Source of the DNA: CAMPJU01 sp036675265
GTDB taxonomy: Bacteria > Pseudomonadota > Gammaproteobacteria > Xanthomonadales > Xanthomonadaceae
Direction of reading: 5' to 3'
Length of the DNA stretch: 49,932 bases
Assembly: GCA_036675265.1 (NCBI GenBank)
Contig: JAKFFJ010000015.1
Location: 1 to 49,932 of the forward strand
In this document: piece after piece, positions 17,902 through 26,562 of the stretch
Layout of the letters: each line of letters begins with the position of its first letter
Numbering within the stretch: position 1 is the stretch's first letter
Program-made: the position numbers and the translations under genes
The notes under the pieces: model-generated
Database searches by the model: none
Told to the model about the DNA's origin: nothing
Seen by the model: the letters and a program-made list of their open reading frames with translations, nothing else

Positions 17902-19758
17902 ATGGATGTGACAGCGAAGGGATTCCTGCTGGGCACGCTCGGCTGGCTGCTGCTTTGGGCCGGTGCCGTCGACGCACGCGCCGTCGACGCACGCGCCGCG
18001 GACGCACGCCCCGTGGCCCACCTGGGCCAGGGCGAGGAGACGCTCGACCTCACGCCTTACCTGGCCTACCACCAGGACCCGGCTGCGACGGCGCCGCCGT
18101 CGGCGATGTTCGCGCGCGCGAACGATGGCGGGTTCCAGCCGCTGCCCGACGGCGGCGCGACCTTCGGGTTCCAGGACGGCGCGTGGTGGTTCCATGCGCG
18201 CCTGCTCAACCACGACCCCGAAGCGCCGCGCTGGCTGCTGGTCCAGCAGTACGCGCTCAGCGACCACCTGGACGTCTACCTGCGCTACCCGGACGGGACC
18301 GTGGTCCACGTCGCCGCGGGCGACATGATGCCGTTCGCCGCGCGGGCGGTCCGCTACCGCCACCCCAATTTCCACGTGCGCCTGCCCGCCGGCCAACCGG
18401 TGGAACTGCTGGTGCGCGTCCAGAGCGAAAGCTCGATGCAGGTGCCACTCGGCCTGTACACGCCCACCGCGTTCGCCGAGCTGGCGCGCGACGCGCAATT
18501 CGGCATGGGCCTGTACTACGGCATCCTCATCGCCCTGCTGGTCTACAACCTGGTGCTGTGGCTGCTGCTGCGCGACCAGGGCTACTTCTGGTACCTGTTC
18601 CATGTCGGCGGCTTCGGGCTGGTGCTGTTCTGCCTCAACGGCCTGGCCTACGAGTACCTGTGGCCGCGCTCGCCGCTGCTGCAGGACTGGTGCGTGCCGC
18701 TGTCGATCTGCATCGCGCTGATGGCGATGCTGCAGTTCACCCGGCACTTCATGGAGCTCAAGCGGTCGATGCCGGTCGGCAACCGGATCGCGCTCGGCAT
18801 CATCGGGTTCTTCGGCGCCTGGGGCATCGCATCGCTGTTCCTGCCCTATCGCACCAGCGTGCCGATCGCCGCCGCGGTCGTGTTCCCGAGCATCCTGTTC
18901 ATCGTCGGCGTCTCGGTGGAGATGGTGCGCCGCGGCTTCCGGCCCGCGCGCCTGTTCCTGCTGGCCTGGGCGGTGTTCCTGCTCGGCATCGCCGCGTTCT
19001 CGGCGATCGCCTTCGGGCTGCTGCCCAAGACCCTCTACACCGAGTACGGCCTGCAGTTCGGGTCCGCGCTCGAGATGCTGCTGCTGTCCATCGCGCTGGG
19101 CCACCGCTATGCCAGCCTTCGGAACGAGAACGAGCGCATCGTCCGCAGCGCCAACGAGGAACTCGAGCGCAACGTGTCGGTGCGTACGCAGGAACTGCGG
19201 CGCGCCCTGGCGCAGCTGGGCGAGGCCAACACGCAGCTGCGCGAGTACAGCCGCCGCGACCCGCTGACCGGCGTCTACAACCGGCGCCACTTCCGCGACG
19301 CATTCGAACAGCAGCTGCGAGACCCCCGGCACCTGCACGAGCCGCTGGCGCTGCTGATCGCCGACCTGGACAACTTCAAGCAGGTCAACGACGGGCACGG
19401 GCACCTGGTGGGCGATGCCTGCCTGCGCGCGGCGGCGCGCCTGTTCGACGAGGAGCTGTCGAAGCATGGCGGGCTGGTGGCCCGGTTCGGCGGCGAGGAG
19501 TTCGTGGCGCTGCTGCCGGGCTTCGACGCCGATGCCGCGTTGCGGGCAGCCGATGCGGTGCGGGTGCGGATCCAGGCCGCGAGCGCGCTGGACGATGGTC
19601 CGCCCGTGCCGCTGACGATCAGCATCGGCGTCCACGTGGTCGCCCCGGGCGAGCGGCCCGTGCCCGAGGACGTGATCCGCGCCGCCGACGCGGCGCTGTA
19701 TCGCGCCAAGCAGGCAGGCCGCGACCGGGTGACGCTGGCGGACGCCGCGGTCGTCTAG
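17902..19758 (+). CDS. 7TM (DISM) membrane diguanylate cyclase
   Basis: A 618-residue protein. Signal peptide at residues 1 to about 25; a periplasmic 7TMR-DISMED2-like beta domain (about 40-185); seven membrane helices (about 195-400); a coiled-coil stretch (RNENERIVRSANEELERN); and a GGDEF domain at about 450-612 with GGEEF and DLDNFKQVNDGHG. It should sense an outer ligand and make c-di-GMP; no RxxD inhibitory site is seen 5 residues before GGEEF. Start is uncertain: ATG 17902 sits directly on a G-run, while GTG 17908 has that run (AGGGGGG) 6 bases upstream as a better ribosome-binding site. Residues about 22-36 are encoded by a 15-base tandem repeat. Confidence 0.88.
   Translation: MDVTAKGFLLGTLGWLLLWAGAVDARAVDARAADARPVAHLGQGEETLDLTPYLAYHQDPAATAPPSAMFARANDGGFQPLPDGGATFGFQDGAWWFHARLLNHDPEAPRWLLVQQYALSDHLDVYLRYPDGTVVHVAAGDMMPFAARAVRYRHPNFHVRLPAGQPVELLVRVQSESSMQVPLGLYTPTAFAELARDAQFGMGLYYGILIALLVYNLVLWLLLRDQGYFWYLFHVGGFGLVLFCLNGLAYEYLWPRSPLLQDWCVPLSICIALMAMLQFTRHFMELKRSMPVGNRIALGIIGFFGAWGIASLFLPYRTSVPIAAAVVFPSILFIVGVSVEMVRRGFRPARLFLLAWAVFLLGIAAFSAIAFGLLPKTLYTEYGLQFGSALEMLLLSIALGHRYASLRNENERIVRSANEELERNVSVRTQELRRALAQLGEANTQLREYSRRDPLTGVYNRRHFRDAFEQQLRDPRHLHEPLALLIADLDNFKQVNDGHGHLVGDACLRAAARLFDEELSKHGGLVARFGGEEFVALLPGFDADAALRAADAVRVRIQAASALDDGPPVPLTISIGVHVVAPGERPVPEDVIRAADAALYRAKQAGRDRVTLADAAVV
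17965..18009 (+). repeat. Three tandem 15-base repeats within the diguanylate cyclase gene
   Basis: GCCGTCGACGCACGC at 17965-17979 and 17980-17994, then GCCGCGGACGCACGC at 17995-18009. In frame, they encode AVDAR-AVDAR-AADAR just after the signal peptide. Loss or gain of a unit would keep the frame, so length may vary between strains. Confidence 0.9.
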
Positions 19759-21659
19759 GCGGCGGCGCGGGCCGCTTCCAGCAGGGTCCCGTCCGCAACG
19801 AGCCGCACCGCGGTCGCGACCTCGGCGTCCAGGGCGCGATCGCGATCCAGGAACGGGATCCGGTCGCGCAGCGCCGCGTGCGCCGCGGCCACGACCTTGC
19901 CCGGGGCGAACGGTTCGGCGGCGGCGAGTTCCGCCCGCAGGCCCTCCACCTCGTCCAGGAAGGTCTCCAGGGACTGCCCCCCGCGCGGCTGGCCGGAGAT
20001 CTTGGTGGCGAAGCCTTCCGCATCCGTGCGCCGTGCCAGGTCGCGCGCCGCGTTGATCATGTCGCGCCGCAGGTCGAGCGCCTGGGCGGCGGTGTACAGC
20101 TCCAGCGCCAGCACCTTGCCCAGGTCGGCCGCCATCGCCAGCACGTGCCGCGCCTCGTTGGCGCCCATCGACACGTGGTCCTCCGCGTTGGCGGAGGTCG
20201 GGATCGAGTAGACCGATGCCGGCATCGCACGGCTGGCCAGGTCGTTGACGATCGCCGCGGCGGTGTACTGCACGATCATGTGGCCCGATTCGGTGCCGTC
20301 CTCGTTGCCGATCAGGAACGGCGGCAGGCCGTCGCTGGTGGCGGGGTCGACCAGCTTGTTGAGCCGGCGCTCGGAGATGGACGCCAGCACCGGGATCGAC
20401 GCCTTGACGTAACTCATCGCCAGCGCGAGCGGCATGCCGTGGAAGTGGCCCGCCGAAACCACCCGGTCCTCGACCTGCCCGGCCTCGCCGCTGCCCTGCA
20501 TGGCATCCGGGAACACCAGGGGATTGTCGGTCACCGCGTTGAGCTCGATGTCGAACACGCGCATCGCCTGCGCCACCGCGTCGCGCACCGCGCCATGCAC
20601 CTGCGGCACGCAGCGCAGCGAATAGCTGTCCTGCGGCTGGTGCTTCTTGCCGCCCCGGAACGGGCGCACGCGCTCGTAGAACTTGTTGCGTCCGTGGCGC
20701 TGGCGCGCGGGCACCCAGTCCCAGCCGATGTCGAACGTCAGGTCGCGCTGCGCCGGGTCCTCCCAGCAGCCCGGTTCCCACTGCCGGAAGCGCGGCACCA
20801 GGTGGTAGGCGATGCCGGCCAGCGTCGACCCGTCCAGCAGTGCGCGCAGGTGTGCGGCGACCTGCACCTGGCCCGGATGCGGGCGCAGTGCGTGCACTTC
20901 CTGCGCGAACGCGCCCAGCCGGCCGGCGAACGCATCGATGGTCATCGCCGCCGCGAGGTCCGCGGTGTCCAGCAGGTCTTCGAGCTGCTGCAGCGCCAGC
21001 ACGCCGCAGGCCAGCATCTGCGCGGTGCCGTTGTTCAGCGCCAGGCCTTCCTTGTACGACAACCTGACCGGCGCGAGCCCCGCCCGGCGCAAGGCCTCGT
21101 CGCCATGCAGGCGTTCGCCGTCGAACCACGCCTCGCCACCCCCCAGCAACACGATGGCCAGGTGCGACAGCGGCGCCAGGTCGCCGGAGGCGCCGACCGA
21201 ACCCAGTTGCGGCACCACCGGCACGACCCCGGCGTTGAGCATCGCGGCCAGTGCCTGCAGCGTGGCCACGCGGATACCCGAGTGCCCGCGCAGCAACGTG
21301 TTGATGCGGATGCAGAGCATCGCGCGCACGACTTCCGGCGGGAACGGATCGCCCACGCACACCGCGTGGGTGACGATCAGGTTGGCCTGCAGCTCCTCGT
21401 GCAGCGCGCGCGGCGCGCCGGCCGCTCCGAGCTGCGGATCGCGCATGGGGTGGCCGCCCAGCAGCTTGTCGGCGTTGCTGCCGAAGCCGGTGGACACGCC
21501 GTAGATGGGTTCCTCGCGGCGCACCTGGTCGGCCAGGAACGCGGCGGCGCGCTCGACGGCCTCCAGCGCGGCCGGGTCGAGTCCGACCGTCGCGCCGCGG
21601 GCCACGGCCACCAGTTGCTGTCGCGTCAGCGAACGCCCGTCGAGCCGGATCGACTTCAT
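19755..21659 (-). CDS. Histidine/aromatic amino acid ammonia-lyase family protein, long form
   Basis: A 634-residue MIO-type lyase. The Ala157-Ser158-Gly159 triad that cyclises to MIO lies in GSVGASGDLAPLSH. The catalytic Tyr53 (YGVSTGFG), Asn210 (ALNNGTAQ) and QDSYSLRC segment are present. The selectivity position reads IVTH, closer to the LSH of histidine ammonia-lyase than to tyrosine or phenylalanine lyases. It is about 120 residues longer than HutH: an extra stretch of about 60 residues (roughly 279-341, Trp/Arg rich) precedes QDSYSLRC, and the C-terminus is extended. The start overlaps the hisS stop (ATGA), and no other hut gene is nearby. The lyase family is firm; histidine as substrate is inference. 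Confidence 0.82.
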   Translation of the reverse strand: MKSIRLDGRSLTRQQLVAVARGATVGLDPAALEAVERAAAFLADQVRREEPIYGVSTGFGSNADKLLGGHPMRDPQLGAAGAPRALHEELQANLIVTHAVCVGDPFPPEVVRAMLCIRINTLLRGHSGIRVATLQALAAMLNAGVVPVVPQLGSVGASGDLAPLSHLAIVLLGGGEAWFDGERLHGDEALRRAGLAPVRLSYKEGLALNNGTAQMLACGVLALQQLEDLLDTADLAAAMTIDAFAGRLGAFAQEVHALRPHPGQVQVAAHLRALLDGSTLAGIAYHLVPRFRQWEPGCWEDPAQRDLTFDIGWDWVPARQRHGRNKFYERVRPFRGGKKHQPQDSYSLRCVPQVHGAVRDAVAQAMRVFDIELNAVTDNPLVFPDAMQGSGEAGQVEDRVVSAGHFHGMPLALAMSYVKASIPVLASISERRLNKLVDPATSDGLPPFLIGNEDGTESGHMIVQYTAAAIVNDLASRAMPASVYSIPTSANAEDHVSMGANEARHVLAMAADLGKVLALELYTAAQALDLRRDMINAARDLARRTDAEGFATKISGQPRGGQSLETFLDEVEGLRAELAAAEPFAPGKVVAAAHAALRDRIPFLDRDRALDAEVATAVRLVADGTLLEAARAAA

Positions 21660-23029
21660 GCGCCCCGCTCCCGCAGCAGGCGCGCGGCCAGGCCGGCCTC
21701 GTCGGCCTCGAACTGTTCGCCGCTGCGCAGGTCCTTCACCGCCACCACGCCGCGGGCGGCCTCGTCGCTGCCGCGCATCACCACGAAGCGGATGCCGGCC
21801 TTGTCGGCGTACTGCAGTTGCCTGGCCAGCTTGCGGGCCTCGAGCCGCGTCTCGACGTTCAGGCCCGCTGCGCGCAACTGCTGCGACAGCGCCAGCGCAT
21901 GCGCCAGGCCGTCGTCGTCCAGCAGCGCCACCAGCACGTCGACGAGGCCAGTGTCGATGTCCCGCAGCAGCCCCGCCTCGCGCAACTGGAAGAACAGGCG
22001 GGTCAGGCCGATCGAGATGCCGACGCCCGGGAGCCTGGACTTCGTGTAATGGCCGGCCAGGTCGTCGTAGCGCCCGCCGGAACAGATGGACCCGATCCCC
22101 GGGTGCGCGTCGAGCGTCGTCTCGTAGACGATCCCGGTGTAGTAGTCCAGGCCGCGGGCGATCGACAGGTTGAGCGCATAGCGCGATTCGGGGACGCCCA
22201 TCGCGTGCAGCTGCGCCAGCACTTCCCGCAGGTCCTCGCGGCCCTGCTCGAGGTTCGGCGTGCCGGGGCCGAGTGCGTCGAGTTTCGCGACCGCGTCATC
22301 ATGCCCGGTCGAGCGCACGCGCGAGAACGCCATCAGGCGGTCGACGGCCGCGGCGTCGAGCCCGAAGTCACCACCCGACAGCGTCGCCTGCACCGCCTCC
22401 GCGCCGCGCTTGTCGAGCTTGTCGAGCTCGCGCAGCACCGCAGCCTGGCGTTCGCCGTCGCCAATGCCCAGGCCTTCCAGGAACCCGCGCAGCAACTTGC
22501 GGTGGTTGAGCGAAATGGTGAACTCGCCGATCGCCAGCGCCTCGAACACGGCGTTGATGACGGCCGGGATCTCGGCGTCGTGGCGGATCGACAGCGCGTC
22601 CTTGCCGACCACGTCGATGTCGCACTGGTAGAACTCGCGGAACCGGCCGCGCTGCGCGCGCTCGCCCCGGTAGACGCGCTGCATCTGGTAGCGCCGGAAC
22701 GGGAACGCCAGGTCGTGCTCGTGCTCGGCCACGTAGCGGGCCAGCGGCACGGTCAGGTCGAAGCGCAGGGCCAGCTCGGGCCGGCCGTCGCCCTCGCCCG
22801 CCGCGGCCTTTTCCAGCGCGCCGGTCGACTGCACGAAGTAGACCTGGCGCTCGGTGTCCCCGCCGGTCTTGGTCAGCAGCACGTCCGACAACTCGAACAC
22901 CGGGGTCTCGACCGGCAGGAAGCCGTAGCGCTCGAAGGTCGACCGGATGGCGTCGAGCATGCGCTGGAAGGCAACCTGGTCGCGGGGCAGCAGCTCCATG
23001 ACCCCCGGCGGCGTGCGTGGCTTGATCAA
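21656..23029 (-). CDS. hisS: Histidyl-tRNA synthetase
   Basis: About 457 residues, class II synthetase. RFDLTVPLARYVAEH (motif 2 region), the RGERAQRGRFREFYQCD segment, the histidine-specific loops GLDYYTGIVYET and SGGRYDDLAGHY, and the C-terminal anticodon-binding domain are all present. The start is uncertain. The xanthomonad protein begins (M)IKPRTPPG, which here corresponds to a TTG at 23029 with GGGGA 10 bases upstream. A GTG at 23059 would add 10 residues but overlaps a likely -10 (TTAAACT). The stop overlaps the start of the ammonia-lyase gene. Confidence 0.93.
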   Translation of the reverse strand: MIKPRTPPGVMELLPRDQVAFQRMLDAIRSTFERYGFLPVETPVFELSDVLLTKTGGDTERQVYFVQSTGALEKAAAGEGDGRPELALRFDLTVPLARYVAEHEHDLAFPFRRYQMQRVYRGERAQRGRFREFYQCDIDVVGKDALSIRHDAEIPAVINAVFEALAIGEFTISLNHRKLLRGFLEGLGIGDGERQAAVLRELDKLDKRGAEAVQATLSGGDFGLDAAAVDRLMAFSRVRSTGHDDAVAKLDALGPGTPNLEQGREDLREVLAQLHAMGVPESRYALNLSIARGLDYYTGIVYETTLDAHPGIGSICSGGRYDDLAGHYTKSRLPGVGISIGLTRLFFQLREAGLLRDIDTGLVDVLVALLDDDGLAHALALSQQLRAAGLNVETRLEARKLARQLQYADKAGIRFVVMRGSDEAARGVVAVKDLRSGEQFEADEAGLAARLLRERGA

Positions 23030-23084
23030 GGCGTTCAGGTCCCCGGCGACTGAGCGCACAGTTTAACGGAGCCCATCGGACCGG

Positions 23085-23114
23085 TTGCCCGGGCCCCGGC
23101 CGAGTCACTACAAT
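23085..23114 (+). promoter_or_regulatory. Promoter of tRNA-Pro
   Basis: TTGCCC (23085-23090) and TACAAT (23109-23114) with an 18-base spacer, ending 15 bases before the first tRNA base. Position and sequence fit a housekeeping promoter. Confidence 0.6.
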
Positions 23115-23129
23115 GGCCAGCTCGGCCGT

Positions 23130-23206
23130 CGGGGTGTAGCTCAGCCTGGTAGAGCGCTACGTTCGGGACGTAGAAGTCGCAGGTTCAAATCCTGTCTCCC
23201 CGACCA
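23130..23206 (+). tRNA. tRNA-Pro (anticodon CGG)
   Basis: A 77-base cloverleaf. Acceptor arm CGGGGTG with CTCCCCG (one U-U mismatch at pair 6), D-arm with AGCTCAGCCTGGTAGAGC, anticodon stem CTACG/CGTAG closing the loop TTCGGGA (anticodon CGG), T-arm GCAGG-TTCAAAT-CCTGT, discriminator A and encoded CCA. It reads the proline codon CCG, which must be frequent in this GC-rich genome. Confidence 0.97.
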
Positions 23207-23218
23207 ATCCGGACCCGC

Positions 23219-23243
23219 AAAAGCCGCCCAAGGGCGGCTTTTT
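23219..23243 (+). terminator. Rho-independent terminator after tRNA-Pro
   Basis: Perfect 11-base arms AAAAGCCGCCC (23219-23229) and GGGCGGCTTTT (23232-23242) with a 2-base loop and a T-run. It lies 12 bases after the tRNA. The A-run on the other side lets it also end the convergent cupin message. Confidence 0.93.
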
Positions 23244-23252
23244 CGTGCGGGC

Positions 23253-23648
23253 CTACTCGGTCGTCTTGCCGTCGAAGTGCTCATGGTCCCCGTCCGCGTC
23301 GGCCTTGGTCGCATGCACGGTGCCCTCGCGGTGCTCCGGCGGCGCGTACAGGGTGTAGAGCTTCAGCGGCACGTCACCGGTGTTGCGCACGTTGTGGCGC
23401 GCCCCCGCCGGCACGATCATCGCCATGTCGGCCTCGACCGGGCTCGTGGCCCCGTCGATCACGATCTCCCCCGAACCAGCCTCGACCCGGAAGAACTGGT
23501 CGCGGTCGTCGTGGACCTCCGAGCCGATCTCCTCGCCCGGCTGCAGCGCCATCAGGACCAGCTGCATGTTGCTGCCGGTGTAGAGCACGCGGCGGAAGTC
23601 GCCGTTGTCCTCGGTGCGCTTCTCGATGTCGTCGACGAAACCTTTCAT
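23253..23648 (-). CDS. Small single-domain cupin protein
   Basis: A 131-residue protein made almost entirely of one cupin barrel. Motif 1 is represented by GSEVHDDRDQFFRVEAGSGE, and motif 2 by VPAGARHNVRNTGDVPLKLY, which keep the metal-type His/Asp/Glu and His. The C-terminal tail is His/Asp rich (ADADGDHEHFDG). A good GAGGAG ribosome-binding site precedes the ATG at 23648. No substrate can be assigned. It lies 52 bases downstream of argH on the same strand and could be the last gene of the arginine message or separate. Confidence 0.85.
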   Translation of the reverse strand: MKGFVDDIEKRTEDNGDFRRVLYTGSNMQLVLMALQPGEEIGSEVHDDRDQFFRVEAGSGEIVIDGATSPVEADMAMIVPAGARHNVRNTGDVPLKLYTLYAPPEHREGTVHATKADADGDHEHFDGKTTE

Positions 23649-23700
23649 CCACTGCTCCTCGGGTCGGTATCGGCCCAGCATAGGCCTGCCGGTGCCCACG

Positions 23701-24999
23701 TCATGTGGAGGCGGACACCTGCTCCAGGCGCGCGCGCAGGTCCCGCAGGCGCAGGTCCCCCGCGGCGCCCGGCGACACCCGCGCCGCCAGGCTGGCGGCC
23801 GGGCTGCCGCCCCGCCACCGCGCCGGGTCGGCCGCCTGGCGGTACGCATCGCGGAACGGCGTCCCGTCCCGGGCCAGCTCGACCGCCAGGTCGGTGGCGT
23901 ACATCGACGGGTCCAGCGCCGCGCGCATGGCGTCCTCGCGCCACTGCAGGCCGCGCAGCAGGTCGGGCAGCAAGGCCAGCGCCTGCAGGCCCCTGCCGAA
24001 CCCGTGGAACAGCGCACCCTTGGTGACCTGCAGGTCGCGGTGGTAGCCGGACGGCAATGACAGCAGCTGCTCGACCTCGGTGCGCGCGGCGGCGACGCTG
24101 GCGTAGGTGCCGCGCATCAGCTCCACGACGTCCGGGTTGCGCTTGTTCGGCATGATCGAGCTGCCGGTCGTGTAATGCGGCGGCAGCGAGACGAAACCGA
24201 ATTCCGCGCTGGTGAACAGGCTGAGGTCCCAGGCCAGGCGACGCAGGTCGAGCATCGCGCTGCCAAGTGCCTCCAGTGCCGCGAGCTCGAACTTGCCGCG
24301 CGAGAGCTGGGCGTAGGTCGCCGCGATTTGCAGGCGGCCGAAGCCGAGGGCCCGGGTCGCATGGTCGCGATCCAGCGGCAGGTTGACGCCGTAGCCCGCC
24401 GCGGTACCCAGGGGATTGGCATCGACCCACCCGCAGGTGTCGCGCGCGCGCGCGGCGTCGTCGATGAAGGCCTCGGCCCAGCCGGCCCACCACATGCCGG
24501 CCGACGACACCACGGCGCGCTGCAGGTGGGTGTACCCCGGCATCGGCAGGTCGGCCTCGGCTTCAGCGCGGTCGAGCGCGATGCCGGCCACCTCGACCGC
24601 GATCGACTGCAGTCGCGCCAGCCGGTCCTTCAGCCACAGGCGCGTGGCGACCAGCACCTGGTCGTTGCGGCTGCGGCCGGCGTGGATGCGCTTGCCGGCA
24701 TCGCCCAGCCGCGCCACCAGCCGCGCCTCGATCGCGGAGTGTCCGTCCTCGTGGCGGTCATCGAGGACGAACGCGCCGCTGGCGAAATCCTCCGCCAGGG
24801 CCCCGAGTTCGCGGCGGATGCCCGTGAGTTCGTCGTCCGCGAGCAACCCGATGCGCTGCAGGCCCTCCGCGTGCACCAGGCTGGCCTGCAGGTCGAACAG
24901 GAAGAATTCCCGGTCCAGCACCACGTCGTCGCCGGCCAGGAACGCCTGGATGGCCGCGTCCACCGCGATGCCCGGCTTCTGCCACAGGAGGTCGGTCAT
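23701..24999 (-). CDS. argH: Argininosuccinate lyase
   Basis: A 432-residue member of the fumarase/ASL superfamily, splitting argininosuccinate to arginine and fumarate. The signature GSSIMPNKRNP and the HSAIE and GYTHLQRA segments are present. It is somewhat shorter than the usual 455-470 residues. Its ATG overlaps the argC stop (ATGA), marking it as the last biosynthetic gene of the arginine cluster. Confidence 0.95.
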   Translation of the reverse strand: MTDLLWQKPGIAVDAAIQAFLAGDDVVLDREFFLFDLQASLVHAEGLQRIGLLADDELTGIRRELGALAEDFASGAFVLDDRHEDGHSAIEARLVARLGDAGKRIHAGRSRNDQVLVATRLWLKDRLARLQSIAVEVAGIALDRAEAEADLPMPGYTHLQRAVVSSAGMWWAGWAEAFIDDAARARDTCGWVDANPLGTAAGYGVNLPLDRDHATRALGFGRLQIAATYAQLSRGKFELAALEALGSAMLDLRRLAWDLSLFTSAEFGFVSLPPHYTTGSSIMPNKRNPDVVELMRGTYASVAAARTEVEQLLSLPSGYHRDLQVTKGALFHGFGRGLQALALLPDLLRGLQWREDAMRAALDPSMYATDLAVELARDGTPFRDAYRQAADPARWRGGSPAASLAARVSPGAAGDLRLRDLRARLEQVSAST

Positions 25000-25961
25000 G
25001 TCGTTGGCTCCAAGGGAATGCCGGTGAATTCGTCGAAGCCGAAGGCCAGGTTGAGGTTCTGCAACGCCTGGGTCGCCGCGCCCTTGAGCAGGTTGTCCTC
25101 GGTGGCCACGACCACCAGGCGACGCCCGTCGGGCGACAGGGTGAATCCGCCGACCTCGACGTGGTGGCGGCCGGCGATGCGGCTCACCCAGGGGGCCTCG
25201 TCGACCACGCGGACCAGCGGTTCGCCGCCGTAGCGATCGGCGTAGCGCGCGCGCACTTCCGATGCGGGGAAGGTCCGCGACAGGTGCAGGTTCGCGGTCA
25301 CGGTGATGCCACGGAAATGCGGCGCCACGTGCGGCATGAACTCGACCGGATGCCCCAGCCGGTGCGCCACCTCGCGTTCGTGCACGTGCCCGGTGAGCGC
25401 GTACGGCACCAGGTTGTCGCGCAGCACCGACGGGTCGTTCTTGTCCGACGGCGTGGTGCCGGCGCCCGAGTAACCGGACACGCCGAAGCACTGCACCGGC
25501 CCCGCCAGCACGTCGCGCATCGGGGCGATCGCCAGCTGCATCGCGGTGGCGTAGCAGCCCGGGTTGCTGATCCGTCGCTGTCCGCGATATTCGCCGCGCG
25601 TCAGCTCGGGGAGGCCGTAGTGCCAGTCCGGATCGAATCGGTAGTCGGCCGACAGGTCGATGAGCACGGGGTCGGCACCCGACCGGTCGAACGCGGCCAC
25701 GCACGCGCCTGCCTTCCCGTTCGGCAGGGCGAGCACGATGGCATCCGCGGCGAACCCGGGCAGCGCGTCGTGGTCGGCGGCCGTGTAGCGAAGCTCGCCC
25801 TGCCAGGCCGTGACGTGGTCGGCGACCCGCTGTCCTTCGAGCTCGCGCGAGGACACGAACGCGAGGTCGAAGCCGGGATGCCCCGCCACCAGCCGGATCA
25901 GCTCCACGCCCACGTGCCCGCGCGCGCCCGCGATGCCCAGGCGGATGGCGCGCTCAGCCAT
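24996..25961 (-). CDS. argC: N-acetyl-gamma-glutamyl-phosphate reductase
   Basis: A 321-residue NADPH-dependent reductase. The Rossmann start LGIAGARGHVGVELIRL, the active-site cysteine in SNPGCYATAMQLA, and the HVAPHFRGI histidine segment identify it. It makes N-acetylglutamate semialdehyde. Stop overlaps argH start by 4 bases, and its own start overlaps the upstream GNAT gene by 8 bases. Confidence 0.95.
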   Translation of the reverse strand: MAERAIRLGIAGARGHVGVELIRLVAGHPGFDLAFVSSRELEGQRVADHVTAWQGELRYTAADHDALPGFAADAIVLALPNGKAGACVAAFDRSGADPVLIDLSADYRFDPDWHYGLPELTRGEYRGQRRISNPGCYATAMQLAIAPMRDVLAGPVQCFGVSGYSGAGTTPSDKNDPSVLRDNLVPYALTGHVHEREVAHRLGHPVEFMPHVAPHFRGITVTANLHLSRTFPASEVRARYADRYGGEPLVRVVDEAPWVSRIAGRHHVEVGGFTLSPDGRRLVVVATEDNLLKGAATQALQNLNLAFGFDEFTGIPLEPTT

Positions 25962-26562
25962 GACGGCGATCCTCCAGGTCCCGCTGCAGCGCCGCCTTCA
26001 CCGTGGGCCACTCACTGTCGATGATCGAGTAGGTGGCGGTGTCGCGCAGGCTGCCGTCGCGGTGCCTCAGGTGCCGGCGGGTGATGCCTTCCAGCGAAGC
26101 CCCGAGGCGCGCGATGGCCGCGCGCGAGGCGACGTTCCGCGTGCTCGTCTGCAGGCCGACGGACACGCAGCCCAGTTGCTCGAAGGCGTGGCCGAGCAAC
26201 AGCAGCTTGGCTTCGCTGTTGAGGCCGGTGCGCTGCACCGACTTCGCATACCAGGTGTACCCGATCTGCAGCCGCGGGGTGGCGGGCAGCAGGTCGTAGT
26301 AGCGCGTCGACCCGACGATGCGTCCACCGGCATCGCGTACGGCGAATGCCATCGCGTTGCCCGACGCCTGCATGGCCAGTGCGGCCGCGATCCAGTCCTC
26401 GACCTCGTCGGGCGCGGGCACGCTGGTGGCCGCGAGTTCCCAGAGCCGGCCATCGGCGGTGGCCTCGCGCAGGCCTTCGGCGTGGGCGTGCGCCAACGGC
26501 TCGAGCCGGACGTAGTCGCCTTCCAGCACGGGTACCGTGGTCCAGTCCGCCTCCCTGCTCAT
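25954..26562 (-). CDS. GNAT family N-acetyltransferase within the arg cluster
   Basis: A 202-residue RimJ/RimL-like acetyltransferase. VRLEPL at the start, then IVGSTRYYDLLPATPRLQIG, LLLLGHAFEQLGCVSVGLQT and the NVASRAAIARLGA acetyl-CoA region. It overlaps argB by 4 bases (ATGA) and argC by 8, so it is an integral cistron of the arginine operon. The synthase activity of the pathway is already provided by the fused argB protein, so its role is unclear: protein N-terminal acetylation, detoxification of an intermediate, or a second acetyltransferase step. Confidence 0.87.
   Translation of the reverse strand: MSREADWTTVPVLEGDYVRLEPLAHAHAEGLREATADGRLWELAATSVPAPDEVEDWIAAALAMQASGNAMAFAVRDAGGRIVGSTRYYDLLPATPRLQIGYTWYAKSVQRTGLNSEAKLLLLGHAFEQLGCVSVGLQTSTRNVASRAAIARLGASLEGITRRHLRHRDGSLRDTATYSIIDSEWPTVKAALQRDLEDRRHG

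Noticed and set aside
17887..21360. A 1157-residue minus-strand open frame
   Set aside because: It runs antisense through the diguanylate cyclase and out of frame through the ammonia-lyase; composition is typical of a shadow frame.
17859..22049. A 1396-residue plus-strand open frame
   Set aside because: Out of frame with the cyclase and antisense to the lyase and hisS; no domain.
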